From Novipirellula caenicola (lineage in GTDB: Bacteria; Planctomycetota; Planctomycetia; Pirellulales; Pirellulaceae), in the NCBI RefSeq assembly GCF_039545035.1, contig NZ_BAABRO010000002.1, positions 682,001-746,000 of the forward strand: a stretch of 64,000 bases of DNA, read 5' to 3'. The translations under genes were made by a program, and so were the position numbers. Under the pieces are notes generated by a model. That model saw nothing but the letters and a program-made list of their open reading frames with translations. It did no database searches and was not told where the DNA came from. Positions 25,492 through 34,255 of the stretch are shown here, in pieces; the stretch's first letter is position 1; each line of letters begins with the position of its first letter.

Positions 25492-26538
25492 ATGGCTGAA
25501 ACCAACCAATGCCCACCGAACACCTTCTATATTGAAGTTTCTGGAGCGGGACTTCCCGAAGTGGACGGACTTTTTGTCCCGTCGACGGCCCCTCCGACTA
25601 AATCGGAATCGGGTACCGTTTCCAGCCTCGGCTATTGGAACGGCAAGATGGCCTGGGACCGTGCGGACGGAAAATCGGCTCGCAGCCCTGCAATCTCTTA
25701 TTCCAATAGCTACCGATCCTGGAGAATTTGCCGGCTCGATGGGCATCTCGCCTACGACATGACATGCGATGATGATCTGCCGCCAACCGATCGCGAATGG
25801 CACGTTTACAAAAAAGGGGTCGCCCCCGCCCCCAAACTGGTTCTGCATCACTTCGACCCGCGACAGCCCTGTCCCAAACCAAATGTCGTCTTCGTCCTCG
25901 GTGGCCCCGGCGCCGGCAAAGGGACGATGTGCGAGCTAGCCGAATCGCAGCTCGGATGGACTCACCTTTCCACCGGCGACCTGCTCCGCGACGAGCAACA
26001 GTCCGGCGGGCCGACTGCGGCGATCATCGACAAATTCATCACGGCTGGCCAATTGGTCCCCAACGAAATCATTGTCACGCTGCTCAAAGACGCGATGGAG
26101 CGGGTGACACGAACGACGGGAAAGATCAATTTTCTGCTTGATGGCTTCCCCCGCTCACTAGCGAACCTCGAAGCGTGGTACGAGATCTTTGGCCGTGATT
26201 CGGAATTGCCCAAGATGCTGTACTTTGAGTGCCCTTACGCCGTCTTGGAAAAACGCGTCTTAGCGCGTGCCAAGTACAGCGGCAGAAGTGACGACAATGT
26301 CGACAGCTTGAAACTTCGATTTGACACCTACAAAGCCGAGACGCTGCCGACCGTCGAATTATTCAAAAGCCTGCAAAAGTGCATTGAAATCGACACCAGC
26401 CTCGATCGCCAAACCGTCTACGCTCTTGTCGCCAGCCAGCTCGCTGAATACACCGACCCGCAATGTACCGCAAAACCGCTTAGCGAGCGGGCGGAGATGC
26501 TTCTTGGGCTCAGACCGTTTCCGAGCAAAGAAAAATAG
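25492..26538 (+). CDS. UMP-CMP/adenylate kinase-like protein with extra N-terminal domain
   Basis: The C-terminal about 200 residues form a nucleoside monophosphate kinase: P-loop FVLGGPGAGKGT near 136, STGDLLRDE, LLDGFPRS, and the short LID region AKYSGRSDDN typical of eukaryotic UMP-CMP kinases rather than bacterial Cmk or long-LID Adk. It would phosphorylate UMP, CMP or AMP with ATP. The first about 115 residues are a separate domain with VSGAGLPEVDGLFVPS, YWNGKMAWDR, SYRSWRICRLDG and a W...KKGVAPAP end, resembling a small Trp-rich module I associate with protist proteins. The architecture suggests exchange with eukaryotes. Monocistronic, ATG start. Confidence 0.85.
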   Translation: MAETNQCPPNTFYIEVSGAGLPEVDGLFVPSTAPPTKSESGTVSSLGYWNGKMAWDRADGKSARSPAISYSNSYRSWRICRLDGHLAYDMTCDDDLPPTDREWHVYKKGVAPAPKLVLHHFDPRQPCPKPNVVFVLGGPGAGKGTMCELAESQLGWTHLSTGDLLRDEQQSGGPTAAIIDKFITAGQLVPNEIIVTLLKDAMERVTRTTGKINFLLDGFPRSLANLEAWYEIFGRDSELPKMLYFECPYAVLEKRVLARAKYSGRSDDNVDSLKLRFDTYKAETLPTVELFKSLQKCIEIDTSLDRQTVYALVASQLAEYTDPQCTAKPLSERAEMLLGLRPFPSKEK

Positions 26539-26616
26539 ATCGGCTTGCAAAGCAGGCAGCGAAATGCGGCGAGCAGACTCTGGTCCAGTCGATTGCCGCT
26601 GGCTCCCCGAGTCAAT

Positions 26617-26645
26617 TTGACCGATAGGTACAAACAAGCTACAAT
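26617..26645 (+). promoter_or_regulatory. Sigma70-like promoter of the TetR gene, overlapping an operator-like sequence
   Basis: TTGACC (26617-26622) and TACAAT (26640-26645) are separated by exactly 17 bases, about 35 bases before the TetR start codon. The -35 box begins TTGACCGATAGGTACAA, which resembles the palindrome TTGACCGATCGGTC found on the minus strand at 36080-36093. Autoregulation by the TetR protein is therefore plausible. Confidence 0.6.
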
Positions 26646-26680
26646 CGGTGCTGTCAACTTCACCAAGGAACAAGCTCTCG

Positions 26681-27262
26681 ATGCCGTGGGAAAAATCATT
26701 CGACGAAAAAGATGTCATCGATAAAGCGATGCACGTTTTTTGGGAAAAGGGGTACACAGCCACCTCCATTTCGGATCTGACGACGGCGACCGGAATTCAA
26801 CGCGGCAGTCTCTACAACGCGTTTACTGGCAAGCAGGAACTGTTTGCCAGATCGCTGCTGAAGTATGACACCGAGCAGCGATGCGGCATGATAAAGCAGC
26901 TCGAAGCGATCGATGATCCGCTGAAGGCGTTCTCTGTCTTGTTTGATGCCATTGTGCAGCAGTCGCTCGAAGACCCTCAGAAAAAGGGATGCTTCTTGAT
27001 CAATACGTCGCTGACGCTGCACGACCATGACGAACAAGCGCAAGCGATCGTATCGTCGGCGCTGAAGGAGTTCACTCAATTCTTTGAGCGACAAATCAAG
27101 CTAGGTCAAAAGCGAAACCAAATCCCCACAACCGTCTCGCCGCGTCCCACTGCCCGAGCACTGTTTGCAATGGTGGTGGGCATGCGAGTGATGGGCCGTG
27201 GCAGTTTCGACAAAGCCGCGCTGCAGCAAATCGCCAAGCAAGCCATGCGTTTGATTTCCTAG
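26681..27262 (+). CDS. TetR/AcrR family transcriptional regulator
   Basis: 193 residues from ATG 26681, preceded by AAGGAA; a Met 11 codons upstream is less likely. The N-terminal helix-turn-helix is clear: DKAMHVFWEKGYTATSISDLTTATGIQRGSLYNAFTGKQELF (about 14-55), with a ligand-binding helical domain after it. The sequence is of the type seen in COG1309 members with a C-terminal RALFAMVVGMRVMGR segment. It probably represses its own promoter and may act on the operator-like sites near 35.97 and 36.08 kb. Confidence 0.9.
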   Translation: MPWEKSFDEKDVIDKAMHVFWEKGYTATSISDLTTATGIQRGSLYNAFTGKQELFARSLLKYDTEQRCGMIKQLEAIDDPLKAFSVLFDAIVQQSLEDPQKKGCFLINTSLTLHDHDEQAQAIVSSALKEFTQFFERQIKLGQKRNQIPTTVSPRPTARALFAMVVGMRVMGRGSFDKAALQQIAKQAMRLIS

Positions 27263-27304
27263 TCGTGTCATGCTCTGCCGGCAAACTCCTTCCCTGTATT
27301 TCCG

Positions 27305-27709
27305 ATGAACGGCGAAACTCACCTGCAAACCTTGCTGAAAAAGATGAAGCCCGAATTGCAGACGGGCGAGTTCGTGTTTTGCAGCATGCCCTCGGAAGCC
27401 GCATCAAAGCTGCGTCTTTCCGCGATCGGTCAATTCCTTGAACCAGAAGGCCTGACGCTGATCCTGGCGAAAGATGAAGCCGAAACCAAGGGACTCGACT
27501 TCGCGTTTCCATGCAGAATGATCACCTTGAAAGTCCACTCCAGCCTCGAAGCCGTTGGATTTTTGGCTGTGGTGACCGATAAACTCGCCCAGCGAGGCAT
27601 CAGCGTGAATGCAATCTCAGCCTACTTTCACGATCACCTCTTTGTACCGAGCGAACGTGCCGCCGAAGCAATGAACGTACTGATCGACATCGCCGAAGGC
27701 AGGACCTAG
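27305..27709 (+). CDS. ACT-domain protein (ACT_3/DUF2241-like)
   Basis: A 134-residue protein. The N-terminal half (LLKKMKPELQTGEFVFCSMP) and C-terminal half (MITLKVHSSLEAVGFLAVVTDKLAQRGISVNAISAYFHDHLFV) match the tandem ACT-like fold seen in small proteins of this type, thought to sense amino acids. It lies 42 bases after the TetR stop in the same orientation and could be cotranscribed. Ligand unknown. Confidence 0.8.
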   Translation: MNGETHLQTLLKKMKPELQTGEFVFCSMPSEAASKLRLSAIGQFLEPEGLTLILAKDEAETKGLDFAFPCRMITLKVHSSLEAVGFLAVVTDKLAQRGISVNAISAYFHDHLFVPSERAAEAMNVLIDIAEGRT

Positions 27710-27769
27710 ATCCTAAACAGAACCTAGACCCTAAAACCGCGTTCTAGCACCAGGCCACCGTCCGCGATG

Positions 27770-28504
27770 TTATTCTTTCGACGATCTTGCCACGCGATAT
27801 TCACGCGGAGAGAGGCCCGTGGTCATACGAAACTGACGCGTGAACGCACTTTGATCGGAATAGCCAGCCTCTAACGCAACCGCGGCGATCGGAGTGTTCG
27901 TTTCCGCCAGCAGACCTTCGGCCAAGTCGATCCGCGCCTTCATCAACCATTGCCCGGCCGTGATCCCAAAAATTCGGCGCATCCGTCGATCGAGCTGATA
28001 CCGCGACATACCCGCAATCGATGCCAACGCTGCCACCGAAGGCGGCGCCGATAGGTTTTCTTTTGCATGCTTCAGTGCCGCGGCGATCTGGCTGTACTCT
28101 TCCGCTTCGTTATTTGGCACACGGAGGTCCTGCGACACCCCGACAAGCCCCACCACCGCACCACTAGGCTTCTTTAACGGCAATTTTGTGGTCATGCACC
28201 ACCCGACCGCCCCGGACGGATAGACGTGCAGTTCCAATTGGGACAATAACGGCTTCCCTGTGCGAAGCACCCGCTGGTCTTGGTCCGTAAACCGAGCTCC
28301 CAGCGGAGCACGCAGCAATTGCTCGGCGGTACGTCCGATCAGATCTTGCTTGCTCTGGACCCCGCAACGATCCACCAGCGTTTTGTTGACCACCAGATAC
28401 TGCCCCTCGGTATTTTTGATAAAGAACACACAATCCGAGAGATGGTCGAACAACTCCTCGCCCGTGAACGGTTCTCCCAACTGACTTAAAACTTCAGCAA
28501 TCAT
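27770..28504 (-). CDS. PAS-AraC family transcriptional regulator
   Basis: 244 residues from ATG 28504 (a GTG three codons earlier is possible). A PAS-fold sensor (about 15-125, HLSDCVFFIKNTEGQYLVVNK... GRTAEQLL) is followed by an AraC DNA-binding domain with two helix-turn-helix units (SVAALASIAGMSRYQLDRRMRRIFGI, then PIAAVALEAGYSDQSAFTRQFRMTTGLSPREYR). It is transcribed divergently from the hydroxyproline operon with 123 bases between the starts, so it is the likely activator of that operon. The ligand is probably a pathway intermediate, by inference. Confidence 0.9.
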   Translation of the reverse strand: MIAEVLSQLGEPFTGEELFDHLSDCVFFIKNTEGQYLVVNKTLVDRCGVQSKQDLIGRTAEQLLRAPLGARFTDQDQRVLRTGKPLLSQLELHVYPSGAVGWCMTTKLPLKKPSGAVVGLVGVSQDLRVPNNEAEEYSQIAAALKHAKENLSAPPSVAALASIAGMSRYQLDRRMRRIFGITAGQWLMKARIDLAEGLLAETNTPIAAVALEAGYSDQSAFTRQFRMTTGLSPREYRVARSSKE

Positions 28505-28627
28505 CGCCCACACCCTATTGCGAAACTATGCGCATTTTCCAGCGGTTGCTTTACACACTGGCAATCAACGATGCGCGATTTGGAAGTATAACTAGCGTAG
28601 CGAATTGAACACAAACGTCCTCTAGAC
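28505..28627. promoter_or_regulatory. Divergent promoter region of the AraC gene and hydroxyproline operon
   Basis: 123 bases between divergent starts must hold both promoters and the AraC binding sites. I see TATAAC near 28587 as a candidate -10 for the operon, but no clearly spaced -35 box, which fits an activator-dependent promoter. Confidence 0.4.
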
Positions 28628-30229
28628 ATGACAACCATAAACATGCCAACTGCACGCATCCAAGGGAAACAGCTGATCGGTGCCGAGGGGTCTGCCACGA
28701 ACGCCAAAACGTTTGTTGCCACCAACCCTGGCACAGGTACGCCGCTGGATCCCCCCTTTCATGAAGCAAACGGCGAAGAAGTCGATCGCGCGATGACGCT
28801 GGCGAGCGAGTCGGCGGAATTTTTCTCGAACACTTCCTACGAAACCCGTGCAAAACTGCTCGAAGCGATTGCCGACGGGTTGATGGACGCGGGGCAAGAG
28901 CTTCTGGACCGCTGCCACGCGGAAACCGCTCTTCCGATGAATCGGCTGGTCGGAGAACGAGCGAGAACGGTCAACCAGACCCGCATGTTCGCCGAAATGA
29001 TTCGCGAGGGGTCGTGGGTCGAAGCCAAAATCGACCACGGCGACGCCGACCGCACTCCTGCTCCGAAACCCGATGTTCGCAGCATGCTGATCAGCATCGG
29101 CCCCGTGGTTGTTTTCGGAGCCAGCAACTTTCCGTTGGCGATTTCGGTCGCCGGAACCGATACCACCACGGCCTTTGCCGCAGGATGTCCGGTCGTCTGC
29201 AAAGCGCATCCGGCCCATCCCGGGACCTGCGAAATGATTGGCAACATCATCGCCGATGCTGTCAAAGCGACTGGTTTGCCTGCCGGAATTTTTTCGTTGC
29301 TGCAAGGACAGTCTCACGAAGTCGGACACGCCCTGGTCGAACATCCGGCGACCGCAGCGGTGGCGTTCACGGGCTCGATCGCAGGCGGCCGAGCGTTGTT
29401 TGACACCGCAAACCGCCGACGCAATCCCATTCCCGTGTATGCGGAAATGGGCAGCATCAATCCCGTTTTTGTCTTGCCCGGCGCGATCGAAGAACGCGCG
29501 GAACAAATTGCCCAAGCGTTTATTGGTTCGTTGACGATGGGCGTGGGCCAATTTTGCACCAACCCCGGTTTGATCCTGATCCCCAGCGGCGAACAAGGCG
29601 ACCGATTAATCCAATTGATTGCAGCGAATGCCGCCGCGGCGGCACCAGGAACGATGCTGCATGCGGGGATCCACGATGCGTTCAACAAGGGAGTTGCCCG
29701 CATCAAGGAAACCAGCGGTGTGCAGCTGCTATCACAGACCGAAGGACCGAGCGATCAAGCGTGCTGCACCATCGCGGTGACCGACGTTGCGACACTCCGA
29801 CGCGAGCGTTCGCTCATGGAAGAGATTTTTGGCCCCTGTTCGACGATTGTTCGTTACGAAAACGCAGACGAAATGGTCGAAGTTGCACAAGCCATTGAAG
29901 GACAACTGACCGCCACGCTGCATGGCAGTGACAGCGAATTATCCGAGCATCCATCGCTGATTCGATCGCTTGAAACCAAAGTGGGCCGATTGATTTTCAA
30001 CGGTTTCCCCACTGGCATCGAAGTTTGCCACGCGATGGTCCATGGCGGCCCCTATCCCGCGACCAGCGATGCTCACTTCACGTCGATCGGGCCAGCAGCG
30101 ATCAAGCGTTTTACTCGCCCACTGTGCTTCCAAGATTTCCCGAACGATCACTTGCCCCCCGAACTACAAGACGCCAATCCGCGTTGCATCATGCGAATGG
30201 TCAACGGTGTCTACACCCGCGAGTCGTAG
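28628..30229 (+). CDS. 2,5-dioxopentanoate (alpha-ketoglutarate semialdehyde) dehydrogenase
   Basis: An aldehyde dehydrogenase of 533 residues. It oxidises 2-oxoglutarate semialdehyde to 2-oxoglutarate with NAD(P)+, the last step of hydroxyproline catabolism. Visible motifs: GPVVVFGASNFPLA, FTGSIAGGRAL, the catalytic Glu in YAEMGSINPVF (about 273) and catalytic Cys in MGVGQFCTNPG (about 310). The PVVCKAHPAHPGT motif and the extended C-terminus (IKRFTRPLCFQDFP) are typical of the KGSADH subgroup. It is first in the operon and is separated from the next gene by 210 bases with no gene. Confidence 0.9.
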   Translation: MTTINMPTARIQGKQLIGAEGSATNAKTFVATNPGTGTPLDPPFHEANGEEVDRAMTLASESAEFFSNTSYETRAKLLEAIADGLMDAGQELLDRCHAETALPMNRLVGERARTVNQTRMFAEMIREGSWVEAKIDHGDADRTPAPKPDVRSMLISIGPVVVFGASNFPLAISVAGTDTTTAFAAGCPVVCKAHPAHPGTCEMIGNIIADAVKATGLPAGIFSLLQGQSHEVGHALVEHPATAAVAFTGSIAGGRALFDTANRRRNPIPVYAEMGSINPVFVLPGAIEERAEQIAQAFIGSLTMGVGQFCTNPGLILIPSGEQGDRLIQLIAANAAAAAPGTMLHAGIHDAFNKGVARIKETSGVQLLSQTEGPSDQACCTIAVTDVATLRRERSLMEEIFGPCSTIVRYENADEMVEVAQAIEGQLTATLHGSDSELSEHPSLIRSLETKVGRLIFNGFPTGIEVCHAMVHGGPYPATSDAHFTSIGPAAIKRFTRPLCFQDFPNDHLPPELQDANPRCIMRMVNGVYTRES

Positions 30230-30439
30230 CGACCGCTGGTTTGTCGTGTCTACATACTATGCGCGAATCGTTATATTCGCAGACGAAATACGCCAAGCAA
30301 ATCAAGGCTGGCGTTCCTATCCTAGAGCGTCGGCTTCGCCTGATGGCTGAAGCCACTGACTTGATAGCCACCCCCGTCATTATTTGAATCCCACTGAACG
30401 CCTCGCGGCGTCCTCAAAAAAAATTTACTGGAGAGATGC

Positions 30440-31387
30440 GTGCCTGATCGATCAACAATTTTTCGTGGTTGCATACCTGCGTTGATGACCCCCTGCAATG
30501 CCGATCGCAAACCCGACTTTGATGCACTTGTTCGCAAAGGTCGTGAACTCATCGACTTGGGGATGAGCGCGGTGGTTTATTGCGGGTCGATGGGCGATTG
30601 GCCGCTGTTGACCGATGCACAGCGTCAAGAGGGCGTTCGACTGCTTGCCGAAGCAGGCGTTCCCGTCGTCGTCGGAACCGGCGCCCAGAATCCTCAGCTT
30701 GCTGCCGAACACGCAGCCCACGCCAAGCAAGTCGGTGCGGCGGGGTTGATGGTCATTCCACGCGTGCTTTCCCGGGGCACCTCGCCGGCGGCCCAGCGTG
30801 CTCACTTTGCCGGTATTTTGAAGGCAGGCGAGGGCATCCCATCGGTCATTTACAACAGCCCGTATTATGGGTTTGAAACCAAGGCCGATCTGTTTTTTGA
30901 CTTACGCGCCGAGTTTTCTAACCTCGTCGGATTCAAGGAATTTGGCGGAGCCGCCTCACTTAGCTATGCCGCCGAACACATCACCAGCGGCGATCCCGAT
31001 CTGACGCTGATGGTTGGCGTGGACACGCAAGTCTTCCACGGTTTTGTTCGCTGTGGCGCCGCCGGCGCGATCACCGGCGTCGGCAACGCGCTGCCAGGCC
31101 CGATCTTGCGATTGGTCGAACTGTGCCAACAAGCCGCCGCAGGCGACGTCCAAGCACGACGACTCGCCGAAGAACTCGATAACGCGCTTGCCGTGTTGGC
31201 GAAGTTTGATGATGGACCGGACTTGGTCCTTCATTACAAATATCTAATGGTTTTAGAAGGCAGCCCGGAATACGCACTGCAACTGAATCCCTCTGACGCA
31301 TTGTCGACGTCGCAACGAGCATTCCTCGAAGGCCAATGGAAACTGTTCCGCACTTGGTGGGACAACTGGTCCGGGAGAGAATCTTGA
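30440..31387 (+). CDS. DHDPS-family 1-pyrroline-4-hydroxy-2-carboxylate deaminase-like protein
   Basis: A dihydrodipicolinate synthase/N-acetylneuraminate lyase superfamily TIM barrel of 315 residues. The Schiff-base Lys is in VGFKEFGG (Lys166), the Tyr in YNSPYYGF, and the substrate loop is CGSMGDWPLLT. In hydroxyproline degradation such enzymes deaminate 1-pyrroline-4-hydroxy-2-carboxylate to 2-oxoglutarate semialdehyde. That role is inferred from the neighbours, since other DHDPS-family reactions look alike by motif. Its TGA overlaps the TTG start of the next gene, indicating translational coupling. Confidence 0.85.
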   Translation: MPDRSTIFRGCIPALMTPCNADRKPDFDALVRKGRELIDLGMSAVVYCGSMGDWPLLTDAQRQEGVRLLAEAGVPVVVGTGAQNPQLAAEHAAHAKQVGAAGLMVIPRVLSRGTSPAAQRAHFAGILKAGEGIPSVIYNSPYYGFETKADLFFDLRAEFSNLVGFKEFGGAASLSYAAEHITSGDPDLTLMVGVDTQVFHGFVRCGAAGAITGVGNALPGPILRLVELCQQAAAGDVQARRLAEELDNALAVLAKFDDGPDLVLHYKYLMVLEGSPEYALQLNPSDALSTSQRAFLEGQWKLFRTWWDNWSGRES

Positions 31388-32358
31388 ACAAGATTGGATT
31401 TGTCGACGCTCACACCGAAGGCGAACCGACGCGGATCATCCACGATGGTGGTCCCGAGCTAGGCAACGGACCGCTGCCCGAGCGAGTGGCTCGCTTTGCC
31501 AAGTCCGCGGACGATTTCCGGCAATGCGTGATCCTTGAACCACGCGGCTGGGACGCGGTCGTCGGCGCATTGTTGTGTGAACCGACTGATCCAACGTGCG
31601 CTGCGGGGGTGATTTTTTTTAATAACGCCGGCTACCTTGGAATGTGCGGCCACGGTGCGGTCGGCGTTGCCGTGGCGCTTCACTACCTCGGCAAAATCGA
31701 TCTCGGACGCCATCGTCTCGAAACCCCTGTGGGGATCATCGAAATTGATTTGCAAACTCCCAACCGAGCATCCATCGAGAACGTACCGAGCTACCGACTT
31801 CACCGCGGCGTCGAAGTGGAAGTCGACGGCATTGGAACCGTGGTCGGCGACGTCGCTTGGGGTGGCAATTGGTTCTTTTTGATTGGCGAAAGCCCTGCCG
31901 AACTGATCCTTGATAACGTCGACGCGCTGACCACCGCAGCGGGCCGCATCCGAAACGCACTGCACCGCAATGGAATCACCGGCACCGATGGTGCCGAGAT
32001 TGACCACATCGAATTTTTTGGACCACCGCACGCCGCCGACGCCGACAGCCGGAACTTTGTGTACTGTCCCGGCGGCCAATATGACCGGTCACCCTGCGGA
32101 ACGGGTACCAGCGCGAAACTCGCTTGCTTGGCCGCAGATGGCAAACTGCAGCCCGGCCAGCCATGGATCCAAGAAAGCATCATTGGCAGCCGATTCACCG
32201 CCAACTATGCACGAATCGACGAACACAACATCGTGCCTACGGTCATGGGGCATGCGTTCATCTGCAGCGAAGGCAACCTGATACGTCAACCACTCGATCC
32301 GTTTACCAGCGGGATTCGATGCACCGCCGCAAATGAATCCGAAGAAAGGCTTGTATGA
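31384..32358 (+). CDS. 4-hydroxyproline 2-epimerase (proline racemase family)
   Basis: 324 residues starting with TTG at 31384, which overlaps the preceding TGA (TTGA). The first residues NKIGFVDAHTEGEPTR are the conserved N-terminus of the family; a longer frame from 31336 lies inside the upstream gene. The two catalytic cysteines are present: MCGHGAVG (about Cys88) and SPCGTGTSAKLA (about Cys238). This separates it from the Cys/Thr dehydratase subgroup. It interconverts trans-4-hydroxy-L-proline and cis-4-hydroxy-D-proline. Confidence 0.9.
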   Translation: MNKIGFVDAHTEGEPTRIIHDGGPELGNGPLPERVARFAKSADDFRQCVILEPRGWDAVVGALLCEPTDPTCAAGVIFFNNAGYLGMCGHGAVGVAVALHYLGKIDLGRHRLETPVGIIEIDLQTPNRASIENVPSYRLHRGVEVEVDGIGTVVGDVAWGGNWFFLIGESPAELILDNVDALTTAAGRIRNALHRNGITGTDGAEIDHIEFFGPPHAADADSRNFVYCPGGQYDRSPCGTGTSAKLACLAADGKLQPGQPWIQESIIGSRFTANYARIDEHNIVPTVMGHAFICSEGNLIRQPLDPFTSGIRCTAANESEERLV

Positions 32359-33614
32359 TCCGCAACGCATACGGAGGGTCGGTGATCGTCGTCGGCGCAG
32401 GAACCATCGGAATCGCCTGTGCTCACTATCTAAACAAGGCAGGATTGAAAGTCACGGTCATTGACCGCGGCACGGTTGCGTCGGCCTGCTCGCATGGAAA
32501 TTGCGGATACATCTGTCCGAGCCACGTGCCGCCGTTGACCGAACCTGGCGCGTTTGCCGTCGCTTTAAAGTCGCTGTTTAACCCGCAAGCCGCGTTTCGG
32601 GTGAAGCCGCGATTAAGCCCGGCGATGTGGAATTGGATGTGGCAATTTGCTCGTCGCTGCAATCACCGCCAAGTCCTCACTGCAGGGAAACACCTGCAGA
32701 TGATCCTCGACGCGTCGATGGACGAATATCAAAATCTGGTTCAACAAGAATCACTCGACTGTGAATGGAAAGAGAACGGACTGCTGTATGTCTTGCAAAC
32801 GCAGCGTGGCATGGATGCGTTTGCCAAAAACGACAAGATGCTGACCGAACACTTTGGTGTGTCAGCAAATCGAATCGAAGGCGACCAGCTTCCTGAATTC
32901 GAGCCAGGATTGAAATCGGGACTCGCCGGCGCGTTTCACTACCCCAAAGACACCTCGGTTCGACCGGACCGATTGAACCAACAATGGGCCGATCGCTTAC
33001 GTGCCAACGGAGTGCAGTTTATCGAACACTGCGAGCTCACCCACGTGGACAAATCCGCGGGACACATCTCCCACCTTTCGACAACGCATGGCGAATTGCA
33101 AGCGGATCATTATGTGTTCGCGATGGGGGCATGGAGCACACGTTGGTCGAATGAACTGCACTGTTCGATTCCCATCGAACCAGGAAAAGGCTACTCGGTG
33201 ACCATGAACCGAGTCGAGAATCTGCCCACGCATCCGATCCTGTTTCCAGAACACAAAGTGGGCGTTTCGCCTTTCGAAACCGGACTACGTCTTGGATCGA
33301 TGATGGAGTTTGCTGGCTACGACACTTCGATCCGCAGCCAACGCATCAACCAACTTCGTGACTCGGCCCGTCCGTACCTGGTGGCTTCGGTCGATGGCGA
33401 AGCAAAAGAAACCTGGTACGGTTGGCGACCAATGACGTGGGACAGTCTGCCGATCATCGGTGCTACGCCCAATTTGGACAACGCGTTTCTGGCGACCGGG
33501 CACAACATGCTGGGTTTGAGCTTAGCACCAAGCACGGGACGACTGATCACAGAACTGGTTACCGAACAACCGCCCCACATCGATGCGGCCCCATTCTCGC
33601 CGACGCGATTTTGA
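32355..33614 (+). CDS. FAD-dependent D-amino acid (cis-4-hydroxy-D-proline) oxidase/dehydrogenase
   Basis: A DadA-type flavoprotein of 419 residues, with the N-terminal FAD-binding motif VIVVGAGTIGIACAHYL (about 10-26), then SACSHGNCGYICPSHVPPL, and a C-terminal WYGWRPMTWDSLPIIGATPNLDNAFLATGHNMLGLSLAPSTG, as in D-amino acid dehydrogenases. It oxidises cis-4-hydroxy-D-proline to 1-pyrroline-4-hydroxy-2-carboxylate. It overlaps the epimerase by 4 bases (ATGA) and completes the operon. Confidence 0.9.
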   Translation: MIRNAYGGSVIVVGAGTIGIACAHYLNKAGLKVTVIDRGTVASACSHGNCGYICPSHVPPLTEPGAFAVALKSLFNPQAAFRVKPRLSPAMWNWMWQFARRCNHRQVLTAGKHLQMILDASMDEYQNLVQQESLDCEWKENGLLYVLQTQRGMDAFAKNDKMLTEHFGVSANRIEGDQLPEFEPGLKSGLAGAFHYPKDTSVRPDRLNQQWADRLRANGVQFIEHCELTHVDKSAGHISHLSTTHGELQADHYVFAMGAWSTRWSNELHCSIPIEPGKGYSVTMNRVENLPTHPILFPEHKVGVSPFETGLRLGSMMEFAGYDTSIRSQRINQLRDSARPYLVASVDGEAKETWYGWRPMTWDSLPIIGATPNLDNAFLATGHNMLGLSLAPSTGRLITELVTEQPPHIDAAPFSPTRF

Positions 33615-33661
33615 TGACCGATGGACTTGTTCAACGATCAGTTTGATCACGGACGAGCAAA

Positions 33662-33730
33662 TCACCACCTTCTGGCGAAGGTAGCTACAAGAACAGGTGA
33701 TTCACCACCTTCTGGTGAAGGTAGCTACAA
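33662..33730 (-). repeat. Two direct copies of a REP-like hairpin
   Basis: A 29-base unit occurs at 33662-33690 and 33702-33730 with one mismatch. Read on the minus strand, each unit is TTGTAGCT then stem ACCTTC/GAAGGT with loop GCCA or ACCA: again GTAG plus a hairpin, but with a stem unrelated to those at 6 kb. The surrounding 33615-33906 otherwise shows nothing I recognise. Confidence 0.8.
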
Positions 33731-33906
33731 AAAAGGCTTCACAGCGTCACAGTGAACCGATCAAGATTTGCTGAGTCGATGCTAAGTTGATGAAGCCCCA
33801 AAAATTTCGAGCGAATTTTGGAATGATCGGCTGCGGAGCCGATCATCGCAGCGAGTACCACCAAAACGGCAGCCCAGTAAAGTCACGACATTAAGGCTCG
33901 CGGCAT

Positions 33907-34017
33907 TCAGGCTACCAAGCCGAATCGATGATTAAATCGCAAGGCGCGATAGTATGCGTACCACGCTCGTTTCGCACGATTCTGACTGTGTCGTCGTTTG
34001 CGTTTTCCATCTGGCAT
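33907..34017 (-). CDS. Candidate small basic protein
   Basis: A 36-codon frame from ATG 34017, preceded by a strong AAGGAGGG about 6-8 bases upstream, unusually good for this genome. The product is highly basic (PDGKRKRRHSQNRAKRAWYA...). The frame continues upstream to 34194 without recognisable sequence, so the short form is the more credible gene. It is isolated, and I recognise no family. It might equally be chance. Confidence 0.3.
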   Translation of the reverse strand: MPDGKRKRRHSQNRAKRAWYAYYRALRFNHRFGLVA

Positions 34018-34255
34018 GACTTTACCCTCCTTCCATCTACACCATGTTTTTGGGTTCGATGTTTTGATGATAGGCCAATGAAGCAATTGCCATGCCAATT
34101 CGCAAAACACGCGGCAACGCGTGCCTTGCGAGTGGTCCAGGGCCATGCGATCGATCCAGCTCCGTACTGCTGCGAAGGAAATGTCTCGCGTCAACCGAGG
34201 CGAGTGAGACGCGAGGGGGCGAGGAGAAGAAGGCGTGTAGGACGCTTACTTCGTG

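Noticed and set aside
28622-29596. 324-codon frame antisense to the aldehyde dehydrogenase
   Set aside because: Shadow frame of a high-G+C gene; no domain.
33662-33730. Two direct repeats as a CRISPR remnant
   Set aside because: Only two units 40 bases apart, with a repeat that is a GTAG hairpin found in the same form elsewhere; no cas genes.
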